Shown here: positions 29,410-37,777 of the stretch, one piece after another
Position numbering within the stretch: the stretch's first letter is position 1
Layout of the letters: each line of letters opens with the position of its first letter
Program-made: the position numbers and the translations under genes
Notes under the pieces: generated by a model
Database searches by the model: none
What the model was told of the DNA's origin: nothing
Seen by the model: only the letters and a program-made list of their open reading frames with translations
NCBI RefSeq assembly: GCF_000014285.2
Contig: NC_008343.2
Span: 2,404,501-2,468,500 of the forward strand
Direction of reading: 5' to 3'
Source of the DNA: Granulibacter bethesdensis CGDNIH1
Lineage (GTDB): Bacteria; Pseudomonadota; Alphaproteobacteria; Acetobacterales; Acetobacteraceae
DNA: 64,000 nucleotides

Positions 29410-30136
29410 CGCTGTCATCCGGCTGTATCGCCTCCCGTCCCAGCCGGGTACGGCGATACAGCCAGAACCCAAGCATCGTGGACATGCAGAACAGAACGAT
29501 CGCCAGCGCCAACTGGACGCCATGACCGATTCGGGTGCCCCCGCCCAGCAGCACGAACACCAGCGTTTGCGGGATAAATCCGACGATACTGGCCGCCACA
29601 AAAGGGATGGGGCGGATATCCAGCACGCCGGCCAGAATATTGAGCAGCAGATTACTGCCAACCGGCAGCAGACGCAGGGTCAGGGTGGCGCTGAAGGGAT
29701 GCACGGCCAGAAGCCGGCTGAGCCTGACCAGACGGCCGCCCTGGTCCCGTCTTGCCAGAAAACGCCGCATCCAGGCGCGCGCCAGCAGCCGTGCCCAGAG
29801 AAAATCGACAACGCAACCCAGCGCGGTGGCCGACAAGGCCAGTCCAAATCCTTCTGCCGCCCCGAAACTGTATCCACCTGCAAAGGCCACCACCTGACGC
29901 GGCATTCCGACTGCACAGGACAGGGCAGCCAGCAGCAGATAGGACATCCCGCCACCCGTGCTGCGCAGCCTTTCAACCGACAGCCCGTGCATGATCAGCC
30001 CGGCCCCAACCAGACCGGCAATCAGCAAGAGCAGCTTGCCGACGCTTTTCCACAAAGAAGGGGCGACACGCAGCGATACGGACGGAGCAGCCTCGGGAGG
30101 CTCGGTTGTGACCATGGCCATCCCGGTTAGCGTCAT
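29360..30136 (-). CDS. VTT/TVP38-TMEM64 family membrane protein
   Basis: A 258-residue inner-membrane protein with five to six hydrophobic spans. The VTT (formerly SNARE-associated) core runs from about 75 to 205 and has the re-entrant features AFAGGYSFGAAEGFG and LRLLPVGSNLLLNILAG. DedA/TVP38 proteins are lipid scramblases or transport-related proteins in eukaryotes and bacteria. The N-terminus is a polar cytoplasmic stretch of about 35 residues. It converges on usg with a 50-bp overlap. Confidence 0.85.
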   Translation of the reverse strand: MTLTGMAMVTTEPPEAAPSVSLRVAPSLWKSVGKLLLLIAGLVGAGLIMHGLSVERLRSTGGGMSYLLLAALSCAVGMPRQVVAFAGGYSFGAAEGFGLALSATALGCVVDFLWARLLARAWMRRFLARRDQGGRLVRLSRLLAVHPFSATLTLRLLPVGSNLLLNILAGVLDIRPIPFVAASIVGFIPQTLVFVLLGGGTRIGHGVQLALAIVLFCMSTMLGFWLYRRTRLGREAIQPDDSVSAEWPPAPDDESRRV

Positions 30137-30185
30137 GACCGGGCAGCATCAAGCCATACAGGTGACCCATACTGTTGCCATCGCC

Positions 30186-30230
30186 ATGCCTGCTGTTCGC
30201 CCGCTGCTGAAACCGTTATAGAGCAGGCAT
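30186..30230. promoter_or_regulatory. 9-bp inverted repeat abutting the ctaA start
   Basis: ATGCCTGCT (30186-30194) and AGCAGGCAT (30222-30230) are perfect complements with 27 bases between them. The right arm ends one base before the ctaA ATG and contains the AGCAGG that would serve as ribosome binding site. Confidence 0.45.
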
Positions 30231-30231
30231 C

Positions 30232-31356
30232 ATGTCAGATCATATCCGTGCCGCATCCTCCCCATCCCGCCATGGCAGCGAACATGGGTGGCAGCATGCC
30301 GTGACCCCGCAGCAGCGTAACCGCATTCTGGTTGCAACATGGATGTTCACGCTCTGCTTCATGATTCTGGTCATGGTCATGCTCGGAGGGGCAACACGGC
30401 TGACCGGTTCCGGCCTGTCCATCATGGAATGGGCACCGCTGATGGGCACGCTGCCACCGACCTCCCAGACTGAATGGGAGCGGCTATACGCGCTGTATCA
30501 GAAGATCCCGCAATACGCGCTGGTCAATCATGGCTTCGGGCTGGACGGGTTCAAGCATATTTTCTGGCTGGAATGGACGCATCGGCTGTGGGGACGCCTG
30601 ATCGGGCTGGTTCTGTTGCTGCCGCTGATCTTTCTGGCGGTGACGCGCCGGATCGAGCGCAGCCTGATCCCCCGCCTGATCCTGATTTTCGTGCTGGGCG
30701 GGCTGCAGGGTGCAGTCGGCTGGTTCATGGTCGCCTCCGGTTTTTTTCCGGACAGCACGGCAGTTTCGCCCTATCGCCTTGTGGTTCATCTTTCCTTTGC
30801 CCTACTGCTTTACAGCGCCCTGCTCTGGACTGCGCTCTCGGTCCTGAATCCTGAGCCGCGCCCACTCCCCGGCACGGTGGGACTACGCCGGATGAGCGCG
30901 GTCACGCTGGGGCTGGTCTGTATCACCATCATTGCCGGCGGGTTCGTCGCCGGTATTCATGCCGGGCTGGATTACAATACCTTCCCGCTGATGGATGGAC
31001 GCCTGGTCCCGGAAGGTTACGGCGAAGGCCACCGTGCCATGTTCGAAAACATTCCCACCGTCCAATTCGATCACCGCCTGCTGGCCACATTGACGGCCCT
31101 GACCGCGTTGCTTACCGGGCTGATCGGATTCCGCAGAGGCGGCAATGCCCGACGTGCCGTTTTACCGCTGATGGTCGCCGTGATCTTGCAATATGCGCTT
31201 GGCATCGCCACGCTTCTGAGTGTCGTCGCCGTTCCAGTGGCCGTGGTCCATCAGGGCATGGCTGTCCTGCTGCTGACGGCCGCGATCGTCACCCTGCATA
31301 GTCTGCGTGGTGCCGGCCGCACCGCTTCCATCAATGCCCCGGCCTCTTCTCACTAG
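30232..31356 (+). CDS. ctaA: heme A synthase (COX15/CtaA)
   Basis: A 374-residue inner-membrane protein with eight spans. It converts heme O to heme A for aa3- or ba3-type terminal oxidases. The family segments are VMLGGATRLTGSGLSIMEW in span 1, FWLEWTHRLWGR carrying one heme-ligand histidine, AGIHAGLDYNTFPLMDG, and VQFDHRLLA and AVVHQGMAVLLL with further histidines. No oxidase gene or ctaB is nearby. Only 16 bp separate it from tldD. Confidence 0.95.
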   Translation: MSDHIRAASSPSRHGSEHGWQHAVTPQQRNRILVATWMFTLCFMILVMVMLGGATRLTGSGLSIMEWAPLMGTLPPTSQTEWERLYALYQKIPQYALVNHGFGLDGFKHIFWLEWTHRLWGRLIGLVLLLPLIFLAVTRRIERSLIPRLILIFVLGGLQGAVGWFMVASGFFPDSTAVSPYRLVVHLSFALLLYSALLWTALSVLNPEPRPLPGTVGLRRMSAVTLGLVCITIIAGGFVAGIHAGLDYNTFPLMDGRLVPEGYGEGHRAMFENIPTVQFDHRLLATLTALTALLTGLIGFRRGGNARRAVLPLMVAVILQYALGIATLLSVVAVPVAVVHQGMAVLLLTAAIVTLHSLRGAGRTASINAPASSH

Positions 31357-31372
31357 CCGGGCAGGAGTTGTC

Positions 31373-32821
31373 ATGAGTCTCGATACCGCCCTCGCCGCCA
31401 CCGATCACCTGTTCTTCGAACGGGCGGACGCGACCCTCGATCAGGACAGCGCCCTGAAAATCACGCAGGATGCCCTGCTCGGGGCCGAGGATGGGGAGCT
31501 GTTCCTGGAATATCGGGAAAGCGAGGTCGTCAGTCTGGATGATGGCCGCATTCGCGGCGCAAATTTCGACACCGCCACGGGCTTTGGCCTGCGCGCCGTC
31601 GCCGGTGAAGCCACCGGATATGCCCATGCCGGGGAGATCAGCGAAGCCGCCTTGCGCCGTGCCGCCACCACCGTGGCCTCCGTCGCGTCCGGCCATGGCG
31701 GTACCCTCGCCGAGCCGCCGCGGGCGACCAACGCACGGCTCTACAGCGACGCCAACCCGCTGCCGAGCGTCGATTTCGCCACCCGCACCGCCCTGCTCGC
31801 TACCATCGACGCCTATGCGCGGGAAAAAGACGCCCGCGTGCGGCAGGTGACGGCCTCGATCGTCGGGGAATGGCAGGCTGTTCAGATTATCCGCGCCGAT
31901 GGCTTGCGCGTCGCTGATCTGCGCCCGCTGGTCAGGCTGAATATCGCCGTCATCGTCGAACAGGATGGCCGCCGGGAAAGCGGCAGCTTCGGCACGGGGG
32001 GCCGCTATGGCTATGATCGCCTCCTAACCGAGGAAACATGGAAAAACGGGATAGACGAAGCCCTGCGCCAGGCGCTGATCAACCTCGACAGCCGCCCGGC
32101 CCCCGCCGGGGAAATGCCGGTTGTGCTCGGCTCCGGCTGGCCCGGCATCCTGCTGCATGAAGCCATCGGCCACGGGCTGGAAGGCGATTTCAACCGCAAG
32201 AAAACCTCCGCCTTTGCCGGGCTGATGGGACAGCGGGTCGCAGCCCCGGGCGTTACCGTGGTCGATGACGGCACCCTGCCGGACCGGCGCGGCAGCCTGA
32301 CCGTGGACGATGAAGGCACGCCTTCCTCCCGCACCGTGTTGATCGAGGATGGGATTCTCACCGGCTATATGCAGGATAGGCTCAATGCCCGGCTGATGGG
32401 CGTCCGCCCTACCGGCAATGGCCGCCGCCAGTCCTATGCCTATGCACCGATGCCCCGTATGACCAACACCATCATGCTGGGCGGCACGCATGAGAAGGAA
32501 GAAATGATCCGCTCGGTGAAACGCGGCCTGTACGCAGCAAATTTCGGCGGCGGCAGCGTGGACATCACCTCCGGCAAATTCGTGTTTTCCGCCAGCGAGG
32601 CCTACCTGATCGAGGATGGCCGCATTACCGCGCCGGTCAAGGGTGCAACCCTGATCGGCAACGGGCCAGACAGTCTGACGAAAGTCGAGATGATCGGGCC
32701 GGATGTTGCGCTGGACCCTGGAATTGGCACCTGCGGCAAAAGCGGTCAGGGCGTTCCGGTCGGTGTCGGGCAGCCAACGCTGAAACTGACCGGCCTGACC
32801 ATCGGCGGTACAGCCGACTGA
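31373..32821 (+). CDS. tldD: metalloprotease TldD
   Basis: A 482-residue TldD. The zinc motif is HEAIGHGLEGD (about 263-273), with the nearby GSGWPGILLHE segment. TldD and TldE form a heterodimeric protease that degrades unfolded peptides and matures microcins and gyrase-poison systems. No tldE is in this window. ATG 31373 has GCAGGAG 7 bases before it; an in-frame start at 31307 is inside ctaA. A long inverted repeat begins 45 bp after the stop. Confidence 0.95.
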   Translation: MSLDTALAATDHLFFERADATLDQDSALKITQDALLGAEDGELFLEYRESEVVSLDDGRIRGANFDTATGFGLRAVAGEATGYAHAGEISEAALRRAATTVASVASGHGGTLAEPPRATNARLYSDANPLPSVDFATRTALLATIDAYAREKDARVRQVTASIVGEWQAVQIIRADGLRVADLRPLVRLNIAVIVEQDGRRESGSFGTGGRYGYDRLLTEETWKNGIDEALRQALINLDSRPAPAGEMPVVLGSGWPGILLHEAIGHGLEGDFNRKKTSAFAGLMGQRVAAPGVTVVDDGTLPDRRGSLTVDDEGTPSSRTVLIEDGILTGYMQDRLNARLMGVRPTGNGRRQSYAYAPMPRMTNTIMLGGTHEKEEMIRSVKRGLYAANFGGGSVDITSGKFVFSASEAYLIEDGRITAPVKGATLIGNGPDSLTKVEMIGPDVALDPGIGTCGKSGQGVPVGVGQPTLKLTGLTIGGTAD

Positions 32822-32866
32822 GAGGGTTGCCTCATTACCGGGACGAACGTTTTCATTGCGGTGTGC

Positions 32867-32922
32867 GGTGTATCCTTACCGATAGAATCCGGAAGGCTGG
32901 GGTCTATCGGTAAGGATACACC
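32867..32922. repeat. perfect 20-bp inverted repeat between tldD and the SGNH gene
   Basis: Arms 32867-32886 and 32903-32922 are exact reverse complements around a 16-base loop. The left arm begins GGTGTATCCTTACC. There is no T run after either arm. It could be a very stable RNA hairpin acting as a transcript end or mRNA protector, or a remnant of a small repeat element. I found no second copy in the window. Confidence 0.9.
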
Positions 32923-33041
32923 CCTGCTGCACTCTGAAGATGAATGAGATTTAAACAGATTCAGGCTTTTCTCCCGGCTCTCTCCATGCCAGCGATAGTT
33001 CCTGTTTCATGGTAAGCCCTGATAAGGCTTGAGAGCATCCA

Positions 33042-33989
33042 ATGATCAAACGTGGCGTGATAAATCGCATTGTCTGGAAAACCGGCGCTTTATTGGCATT
33101 CGCCGCTCCGGCCATTGGTACGCTCACAGTTCCTTTCATGGCCCATGCCATGCAGGAGAATAATTCTGCATCTTCCTCTTCCATCCAGGTGGCAACATCC
33201 TCCCCACCGCCGAGCTGCCCGGCTTACGAGATGCCGCCCCTGCATCTCAAAAATCTGCGGGATGCGCTGGAGGATAATGAACAGGTGGTGATCGTCGCCA
33301 TCGGTTCCTCTTCCACGCAGGGATGGATGTCGTCAGATATTGGTGCCTCCTACCCTGCTTTGTTGCAGAAGGAACTGTCAGAGGCTCTGCCGCATGCTCA
33401 TATCGCCGTGATCAACCGGGGCATCGGCGGGGAGGACGTTGCCGAGGAAACCCCGCGCCTGCAAAGTGACGCGCTGGATGTTCATCCTCAGGCCGTGATC
33501 TGGCAGGTCGGCGCCAATGGGGCGATGCGCAATATCAGCCCTGACGTATTCCGCAAGATGGTCATGGCTGGTGTCGTCCGGATGCACAAAGCATCCGCCG
33601 ATGTGGTGCTGATGGATAATCAGCGGGCACCCCGTATCATCGCAACCAAGGAAGGTCCTTTACTGGACAGCACCATGGCCTCCATTGCCCACAAAACCGG
33701 CGCGGCGCTGTTCCAGCGTGGGCAATTAATGGATCACTGGCGGGATATGGGTCACCCATACGCTGATTTCATCGCCTCAGACGGGCTGCATCATAACGAT
33801 CTGGGGTATCGCTGCGTGGCCCATGCCCTGGCACAGGCTATTCTGGCAGGGCTCAAGGAAACCGGGGCCAAACAGGATACCATCTCCGGCCTTCCTCATC
33901 ACGCCGCTCATCCCGCAGTCAGAAAAGCCTCCCCCGGCGATGCTCACGGACCGGATGGGGATGATGATGGAGATGATGATGGCAGTTAG
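33042..33989 (+). CDS. secreted SGNH/GDSL hydrolase
   Basis: A 315-residue protein with an N-terminal signal sequence (about 1-38, ending near MAHA). The SGNH blocks are block I IGSSSTQG, where the GDS is replaced by GSS, block II INRGIGGED, a weak block III QVGANGA, and block V SDGLHHND with the catalytic Asp and His. It is probably an esterase or acyl-ester lipase in the periplasm or outside the cell. The C-terminus ends in a short acidic run of DG and DDDG units that could bind calcium. Its stop overlaps the gshA stop by 4 bp in convergent orientation. Confidence 0.85.
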   Translation: MIKRGVINRIVWKTGALLAFAAPAIGTLTVPFMAHAMQENNSASSSSIQVATSSPPPSCPAYEMPPLHLKNLRDALEDNEQVVIVAIGSSSTQGWMSSDIGASYPALLQKELSEALPHAHIAVINRGIGGEDVAEETPRLQSDALDVHPQAVIWQVGANGAMRNISPDVFRKMVMAGVVRMHKASADVVLMDNQRAPRIIATKEGPLLDSTMASIAHKTGAALFQRGQLMDHWRDMGHPYADFIASDGLHHNDLGYRCVAHALAQAILAGLKETGAKQDTISGLPHHAAHPAVRKASPGDAHGPDGDDDGDDDGS

Positions 33990-35374
33990 GCGACCTGAGC
34001 CTCGTTGAAAATCCGGCTCACATCCCCTGCCCAGACGCTCTGATAGCGGTTCAGCCAGTGCTCCGCCTGTGTTGGAGCGCCGCCTTCCACGATGTCGCGC
34101 AGCGGATCGAGGTATACTTCTTCCCCCTGCCCACGGGCACGCAGACCGTCCGCGGCGATGGCGACCAGATCGCGGGCCAGGTCGCGTACCGTGCCATCCG
34201 CAAAAGGCGTATTCACTGCCTGCCTTGCGACCTCCGACCGCAATCCGACCAGACTCTGCCATCCATGCCGGTTCATCAGCGCGGTCGCGGCCTCCAGCGC
34301 AGCATCATCGTAAAGCAGACCAACCCAGAGCGCCGATTGAGCCAGCATCATCGCCATACTGCCGGCATCAGCACCCCGCATTTCCAGAAAACGCTTCAGT
34401 CGGACTTCAGGGAAAGCCGTCGTGGTGTGATCGGCGAAATCACCGATGGTCGGACGCTCCCCTTCCCGGCCCGGCAGACGCCCGGCCATGAAATCACGGA
34501 AACTGGCTCCGGCGACATCGACATATCCGCCATAGCCCTCACCGGGGCGATGCACGAAATACATCGGCACATCCAGCAGCCACTCTGTCCAGCGCTCGAA
34601 GCCGAACCCGTCCTCGAACACGATGCCCGGCAATCCGGTGCGATGGGGGTCGGTATCCGTCCAGATATGGGCGCGATAGGACAGGTAACCGTTCGGCTTG
34701 CCCTCCGTGAAGGGAGAGTTCGCAAACAGCGCCGTGGCCACCGGCTGGAAGGCCAGCGCAACCCGGAATTTGCGGACCATATCCGCCTCTGATTGCGTAT
34801 CCAGATTCACCTGCACGGTACAGGTGCGCAGCATCATGTCCAGCCCGAGCGTCCCGACTTTGGGCATGTAGGCACGCATGATTTCGTACCGGCCCTTTGG
34901 CATCCACGGTATCGCGGCGCGGCTGTGCAGCGGCTGGAACCCCAGCGGCGCGAAACCCAGACCCAGCGGAGCTGCGACACGATGCAACTCGGCAAAATGG
35001 ATTTGAAACTCCTGCCTTGTCTGGTGCAGGTTCGTCAGCGCACCACCGGACAGCTCAAACTGCCCGCCTGGCTCCAGCGACAAAGAGGCACCCAGGGAAG
35101 AGGACGGACCTTTCAGGCCGATGGAGTGGCCACGGTCCAGAATCGGTGTCCAGCCCTCTGCCGCCTTGGCAGTGTGCAGACCTTCCAGAATCGCCGCAAT
35201 TCCGGCAGGGCCATCATAGGGAGGGGCAGCAAGATCGGTCAGGGAAAAGCCGAATTTCTCGTGCTCGGTGCCGATACGCCAGTCGGAACGCTCACGGCAG
35301 CCGCTGGCAAGATAGTCTGCAAGCTGACGGGTCGTGGTCGCCGGAGTGGTATCGGCGTCTCCTGGATTGGACAT
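33986..35374 (-). CDS. gshA: glutamate-cysteine ligase (plant/alphaproteobacterial type)
   Basis: A 462-residue glutamate-cysteine ligase of the plant-type GCS2-like class. It begins the core with WRIGTEHEKFGF and includes LEPGGQFELSGG, the MLRTCTVQVNLD segment and the GYLSYRAHIW stretch. It makes gamma-glutamylcysteine, the first step to glutathione. This class differs from the E. coli GshA. The gene lies 45 bp downstream of rsmE on the same strand, and gshB is not in this window. Confidence 0.93.
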   Translation of the reverse strand: MSNPGDADTTPATTTRQLADYLASGCRERSDWRIGTEHEKFGFSLTDLAAPPYDGPAGIAAILEGLHTAKAAEGWTPILDRGHSIGLKGPSSSLGASLSLEPGGQFELSGGALTNLHQTRQEFQIHFAELHRVAAPLGLGFAPLGFQPLHSRAAIPWMPKGRYEIMRAYMPKVGTLGLDMMLRTCTVQVNLDTQSEADMVRKFRVALAFQPVATALFANSPFTEGKPNGYLSYRAHIWTDTDPHRTGLPGIVFEDGFGFERWTEWLLDVPMYFVHRPGEGYGGYVDVAGASFRDFMAGRLPGREGERPTIGDFADHTTTAFPEVRLKRFLEMRGADAGSMAMMLAQSALWVGLLYDDAALEAATALMNRHGWQSLVGLRSEVARQAVNTPFADGTVRDLARDLVAIAADGLRARGQGEEVYLDPLRDIVEGGAPTQAEHWLNRYQSVWAGDVSRIFNEAQVA

Positions 35375-35400
35375 CGGCTTCCTGACTGACTGGAACGTTA

Positions 35401-35416
35401 CAGGGTCGAATCCCTG
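35401..35416. promoter_or_regulatory. small hairpin between rsmE and gshA
   Basis: CAGGG (35401-35405) and CCCTG (35412-35416) form a 5-bp stem with a 6-base loop. It resembles a tRNA T-arm but has no cloverleaf around it. It may be an intergenic mRNA structure or nothing. Confidence 0.25.
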
Positions 35417-35419
35417 CGG

Positions 35420-36172
35420 CTACTCAAGCGGCATATCAGACACAGGCGGAGCTGTCAGCAAGGCCAGCCCGGCAATGGCGGCGGTCTCCGCACGCAGCAC
35501 CGTTCGCCCGAGAGACACGGGAATAACATGCGCGTGGGAACGCAACATGACCAGTTCCTGTTCCGCAAATCCTCCTTCCGGGCCGGTCAGCAGGGCCGAT
35601 GGGCCGGCCACCCCTCTGGCATGCGCCACATCGGACCGTTCGATTGCCGCATAGAGTCGCCGATCCTCCGGCCAGTCGCGTAACAGGGCCGGCAATGGCT
35701 GAGGCGCCTGAAGCACCGGAATGCTCAGACGTTCACACTGCTCTGCGGCTTCAACCGCGATGGCTTCCAGCCTTGCCGCATTGATGCGTTCGGCATTGGT
35801 ACGGGTGGTCATCACCGGAATCAGGCGGGAGACGCCAAGCTCGGTCGCTTTCTGCACCACCAGTTCGGTATTAGTGCGCTTCAGCAGGGCAAAAACCAGC
35901 CATGGCCCCTCTTCAGGGACGGGGGAACGAATCTGCTCCGTCAGGCTGAGTGTCGCCCCCTTACGGTCGATCCTCTCAATCACAGCCCGCCATTCTCCAT
36001 CCGTGGCATTGAACAGGCTGAGTGCATCCCCCACCCCCCGCCGCATCACGGTGCCGAGGTAATGGGCGCGCGCTGTATCCAGTGTTAAATGCTCGCCCCC
36101 ACGCAGGGCGTGGTCCATATGCAGCCGGATGGAAGGGGCACGGGCGGATGAAAAACGATTCGAGGCTGTCAT
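35420..36172 (-). CDS. rsmE: 16S rRNA (uracil-1498-N3)-methyltransferase RsmE
   Basis: A 250-residue RsmE. An N-terminal PUA-like domain (SIRLHMDHA to about 80) is followed by the SPOUT methyltransferase domain with LVVQKATELGVSRLIPV, the AIEQCERL-like AAEQCERLSIP segment and the knot loop LTGPEGGFAEQE. It methylates U1498 of 16S rRNA. I chose ATG 36172; a start at 36205 is possible but has no homology. Its start codon overlaps the ubiA start codon on the other strand. Confidence 0.94.
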   Translation of the reverse strand: MTASNRFSSARAPSIRLHMDHALRGGEHLTLDTARAHYLGTVMRRGVGDALSLFNATDGEWRAVIERIDRKGATLSLTEQIRSPVPEEGPWLVFALLKRTNTELVVQKATELGVSRLIPVMTTRTNAERINAARLEAIAVEAAEQCERLSIPVLQAPQPLPALLRDWPEDRRLYAAIERSDVAHARGVAGPSALLTGPEGGFAEQELVMLRSHAHVIPVSLGRTVLRAETAAIAGLALLTAPPVSDMPLE

Positions 36173-37139
36173 GACGGGGCATCCTGCCACAAACCCTGCC
36201 CGCACGGCAGAGAAGATACCAAGGCCTCACACCGATCTCCGCCCCGATGGCTGGATTACCCGCCTGCCCCGGCGGATACAGCCTTACGCCCTGTTGGCCC
36301 GTCTCGACCGGCCTGTCGGCATCTGGCTGCTGTTTCTGCCGGGCGTATGGGGAATTCTGGCGGCACGGCCACCGGACCGGGAAAGCCTGCGCCTGATCGT
36401 AATGTTTTTGATCGGCAGCGCGGTGATGCGGTCGGCGGGCTGCGTCGTCAACGATATGTGGGACCGTGATCTGGACCGCAGCGTCGCCCGCACCGCCAGC
36501 CGGCCACTGGCCGCGGGAGTGCTGGGGATGCGTCAGGCGACTGTATTTCTTGGCCTGCTGCTGCTGGCGGGATTCATGGTTCTGCTTCAGCTTCCGCGCA
36601 TGGCACAAATTGCCGCCGCTTCATCCCTGCTGCTGGTGGCTATCTATCCGCTCGCCAAGCGCGTGACATGGTGGCCGCAACTGGTGATGGGATTCACGTT
36701 CGGCTTCGGCGCACCCGCAGGTGCCATCGCCGCAGGCGCGGAGACAGGGCCGCACTGGTGGCTTGTGGGGTTCCTGTATGCCGCCGCTATTTTCTGGGAT
36801 CTCGGTTTCGATACGATCTACGGGTTTCAGGATATCGAGGATGATGCCGTGATCGGCGTCAAATCCACCTCCCGCCGTTTCGCGCATATGCCGCGGCGTT
36901 TCGTCGGCACAAGCTATGCCTTGATGGTGGTTTTCCTGATTCTTGCCGGGATCAGGGCCGGGCTGCCATGGCTGTATGACCTTGCACTGACACTGCCCGC
37001 CGCTCTGCTGCTGTGGCAGGTACACAGGCTGGATATTCTCAATCCCGCAGCCTGTCTGGGCGCTTTCCGGGCCAATACCCGAATCGGGCTGGCCGTGGCG
37101 GGCGCATTCCTTTGGGGCTGGATCGGATTGTTGCCATGA
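36171..37139 (+). CDS. ubiA: 4-hydroxybenzoate octaprenyltransferase UbiA
   Basis: A 322-residue membrane prenyltransferase for ubiquinone synthesis. The first Asp-rich motif is NDMWDRDLDRSVARTASRPL and the second is DTIYGFQDIEDD. About nine spans follow the polar N-terminus. ATG 36171 begins on the base next to the rsmE start on the other strand, so both genes share their 5' ends with no room between them. The stop overlaps the methyltransferase start as ATGA. Confidence 0.95.
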   Translation: MTGHPATNPARTAEKIPRPHTDLRPDGWITRLPRRIQPYALLARLDRPVGIWLLFLPGVWGILAARPPDRESLRLIVMFLIGSAVMRSAGCVVNDMWDRDLDRSVARTASRPLAAGVLGMRQATVFLGLLLLAGFMVLLQLPRMAQIAAASSLLLVAIYPLAKRVTWWPQLVMGFTFGFGAPAGAIAAGAETGPHWWLVGFLYAAAIFWDLGFDTIYGFQDIEDDAVIGVKSTSRRFAHMPRRFVGTSYALMVVFLILAGIRAGLPWLYDLALTLPAALLLWQVHRLDILNPAACLGAFRANTRIGLAVAGAFLWGWIGLLP

Positions 37140-37774
37140 AAGACACTGCCTTCATCCGCGAGAATACGGCATGGTCCCACGCGCCTCTGGTGCCGGAGCT
37201 CGGGCTGTTTCTGGCCACCGCCATCACCCCGATCTGGCAGGCCACGGAAGACTGGCTGGCGCAACGGAATGTCGAGCCGCCTTTCTGGGCCTTTGCGTGG
37301 CCGGGCAGTCAGGCCATTGCCCGTCACGTGCTGGATCATCCCGAGCTGGTGAAGGGCCGGCGGGTGCTGGATTTCGCGGCAGGATGCGGGCTGGCGGCCT
37401 TGGCCTGCGCCCGCAGTGGCGCACAGGAGGCAGAGGCAGCCGAGATAGATGGGCTGGCTCTGGCCGCCACCACGCTGAACGCGACTGAAAACGGCCTGAC
37501 CGTCCGTCTGGCCGAAGGCGATGTGGTGGGCAGCCCATGCCGCTGGGATCTGATCCTTTGCGGCGATGTCTGTTACGAGGCCCCCATGACCCGTCACATC
37601 ATGCCGTGGCTGCGGCGCATGGCGAAAACGGCAGAGGTCTGGATTGCTGATCCCGGACGAAGCTACCTGCCGCAAGAGGGTATGACCGCTTTCGCCGAAT
37701 ATACCGTGCCGACCACGCTGGAGCTGGAAGACCGCACCGAACGGCATGTCCGCCTGTTTCGTCTTGCTCCCTGA
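37136..37774 (+). CDS. class I methyltransferase, ETF-beta lysine methyltransferase-like (METTL20)
   Basis: A 212-residue Rossmann methyltransferase. SAM motif I is LDFAAGCGLAALACARSGA, followed by EIDGLA, and the post-II segment is LILCGDVCYEAPM. The N-terminus ENTAWSHAPLVPEL with FWAFAWPGSQA matches the METTL20/ETFBKMT family, which trimethylates lysines on the electron-transfer flavoprotein beta subunit. The ATG overlaps the ubiA stop, so coupling is likely. ETF passes electrons to ubiquinone, which fits a pairing with ubiA. Only 3 bp separate it from the usp stop. Confidence 0.8.
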   Translation: MKDTAFIRENTAWSHAPLVPELGLFLATAITPIWQATEDWLAQRNVEPPFWAFAWPGSQAIARHVLDHPELVKGRRVLDFAAGCGLAALACARSGAQEAEAAEIDGLALAATTLNATENGLTVRLAEGDVVGSPCRWDLILCGDVCYEAPMTRHIMPWLRRMAKTAEVWIADPGRSYLPQEGMTAFAEYTVPTTLELEDRTERHVRLFRLAP

Positions 37775-37777
37775 CCC

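Noticed and set aside
35401..35416. tRNA T-arm-like sequence between rsmE and gshA
   Set aside because: The stem has a 6-base loop and no acceptor, D or anticodon arm can be formed around it in the 45-bp gap.
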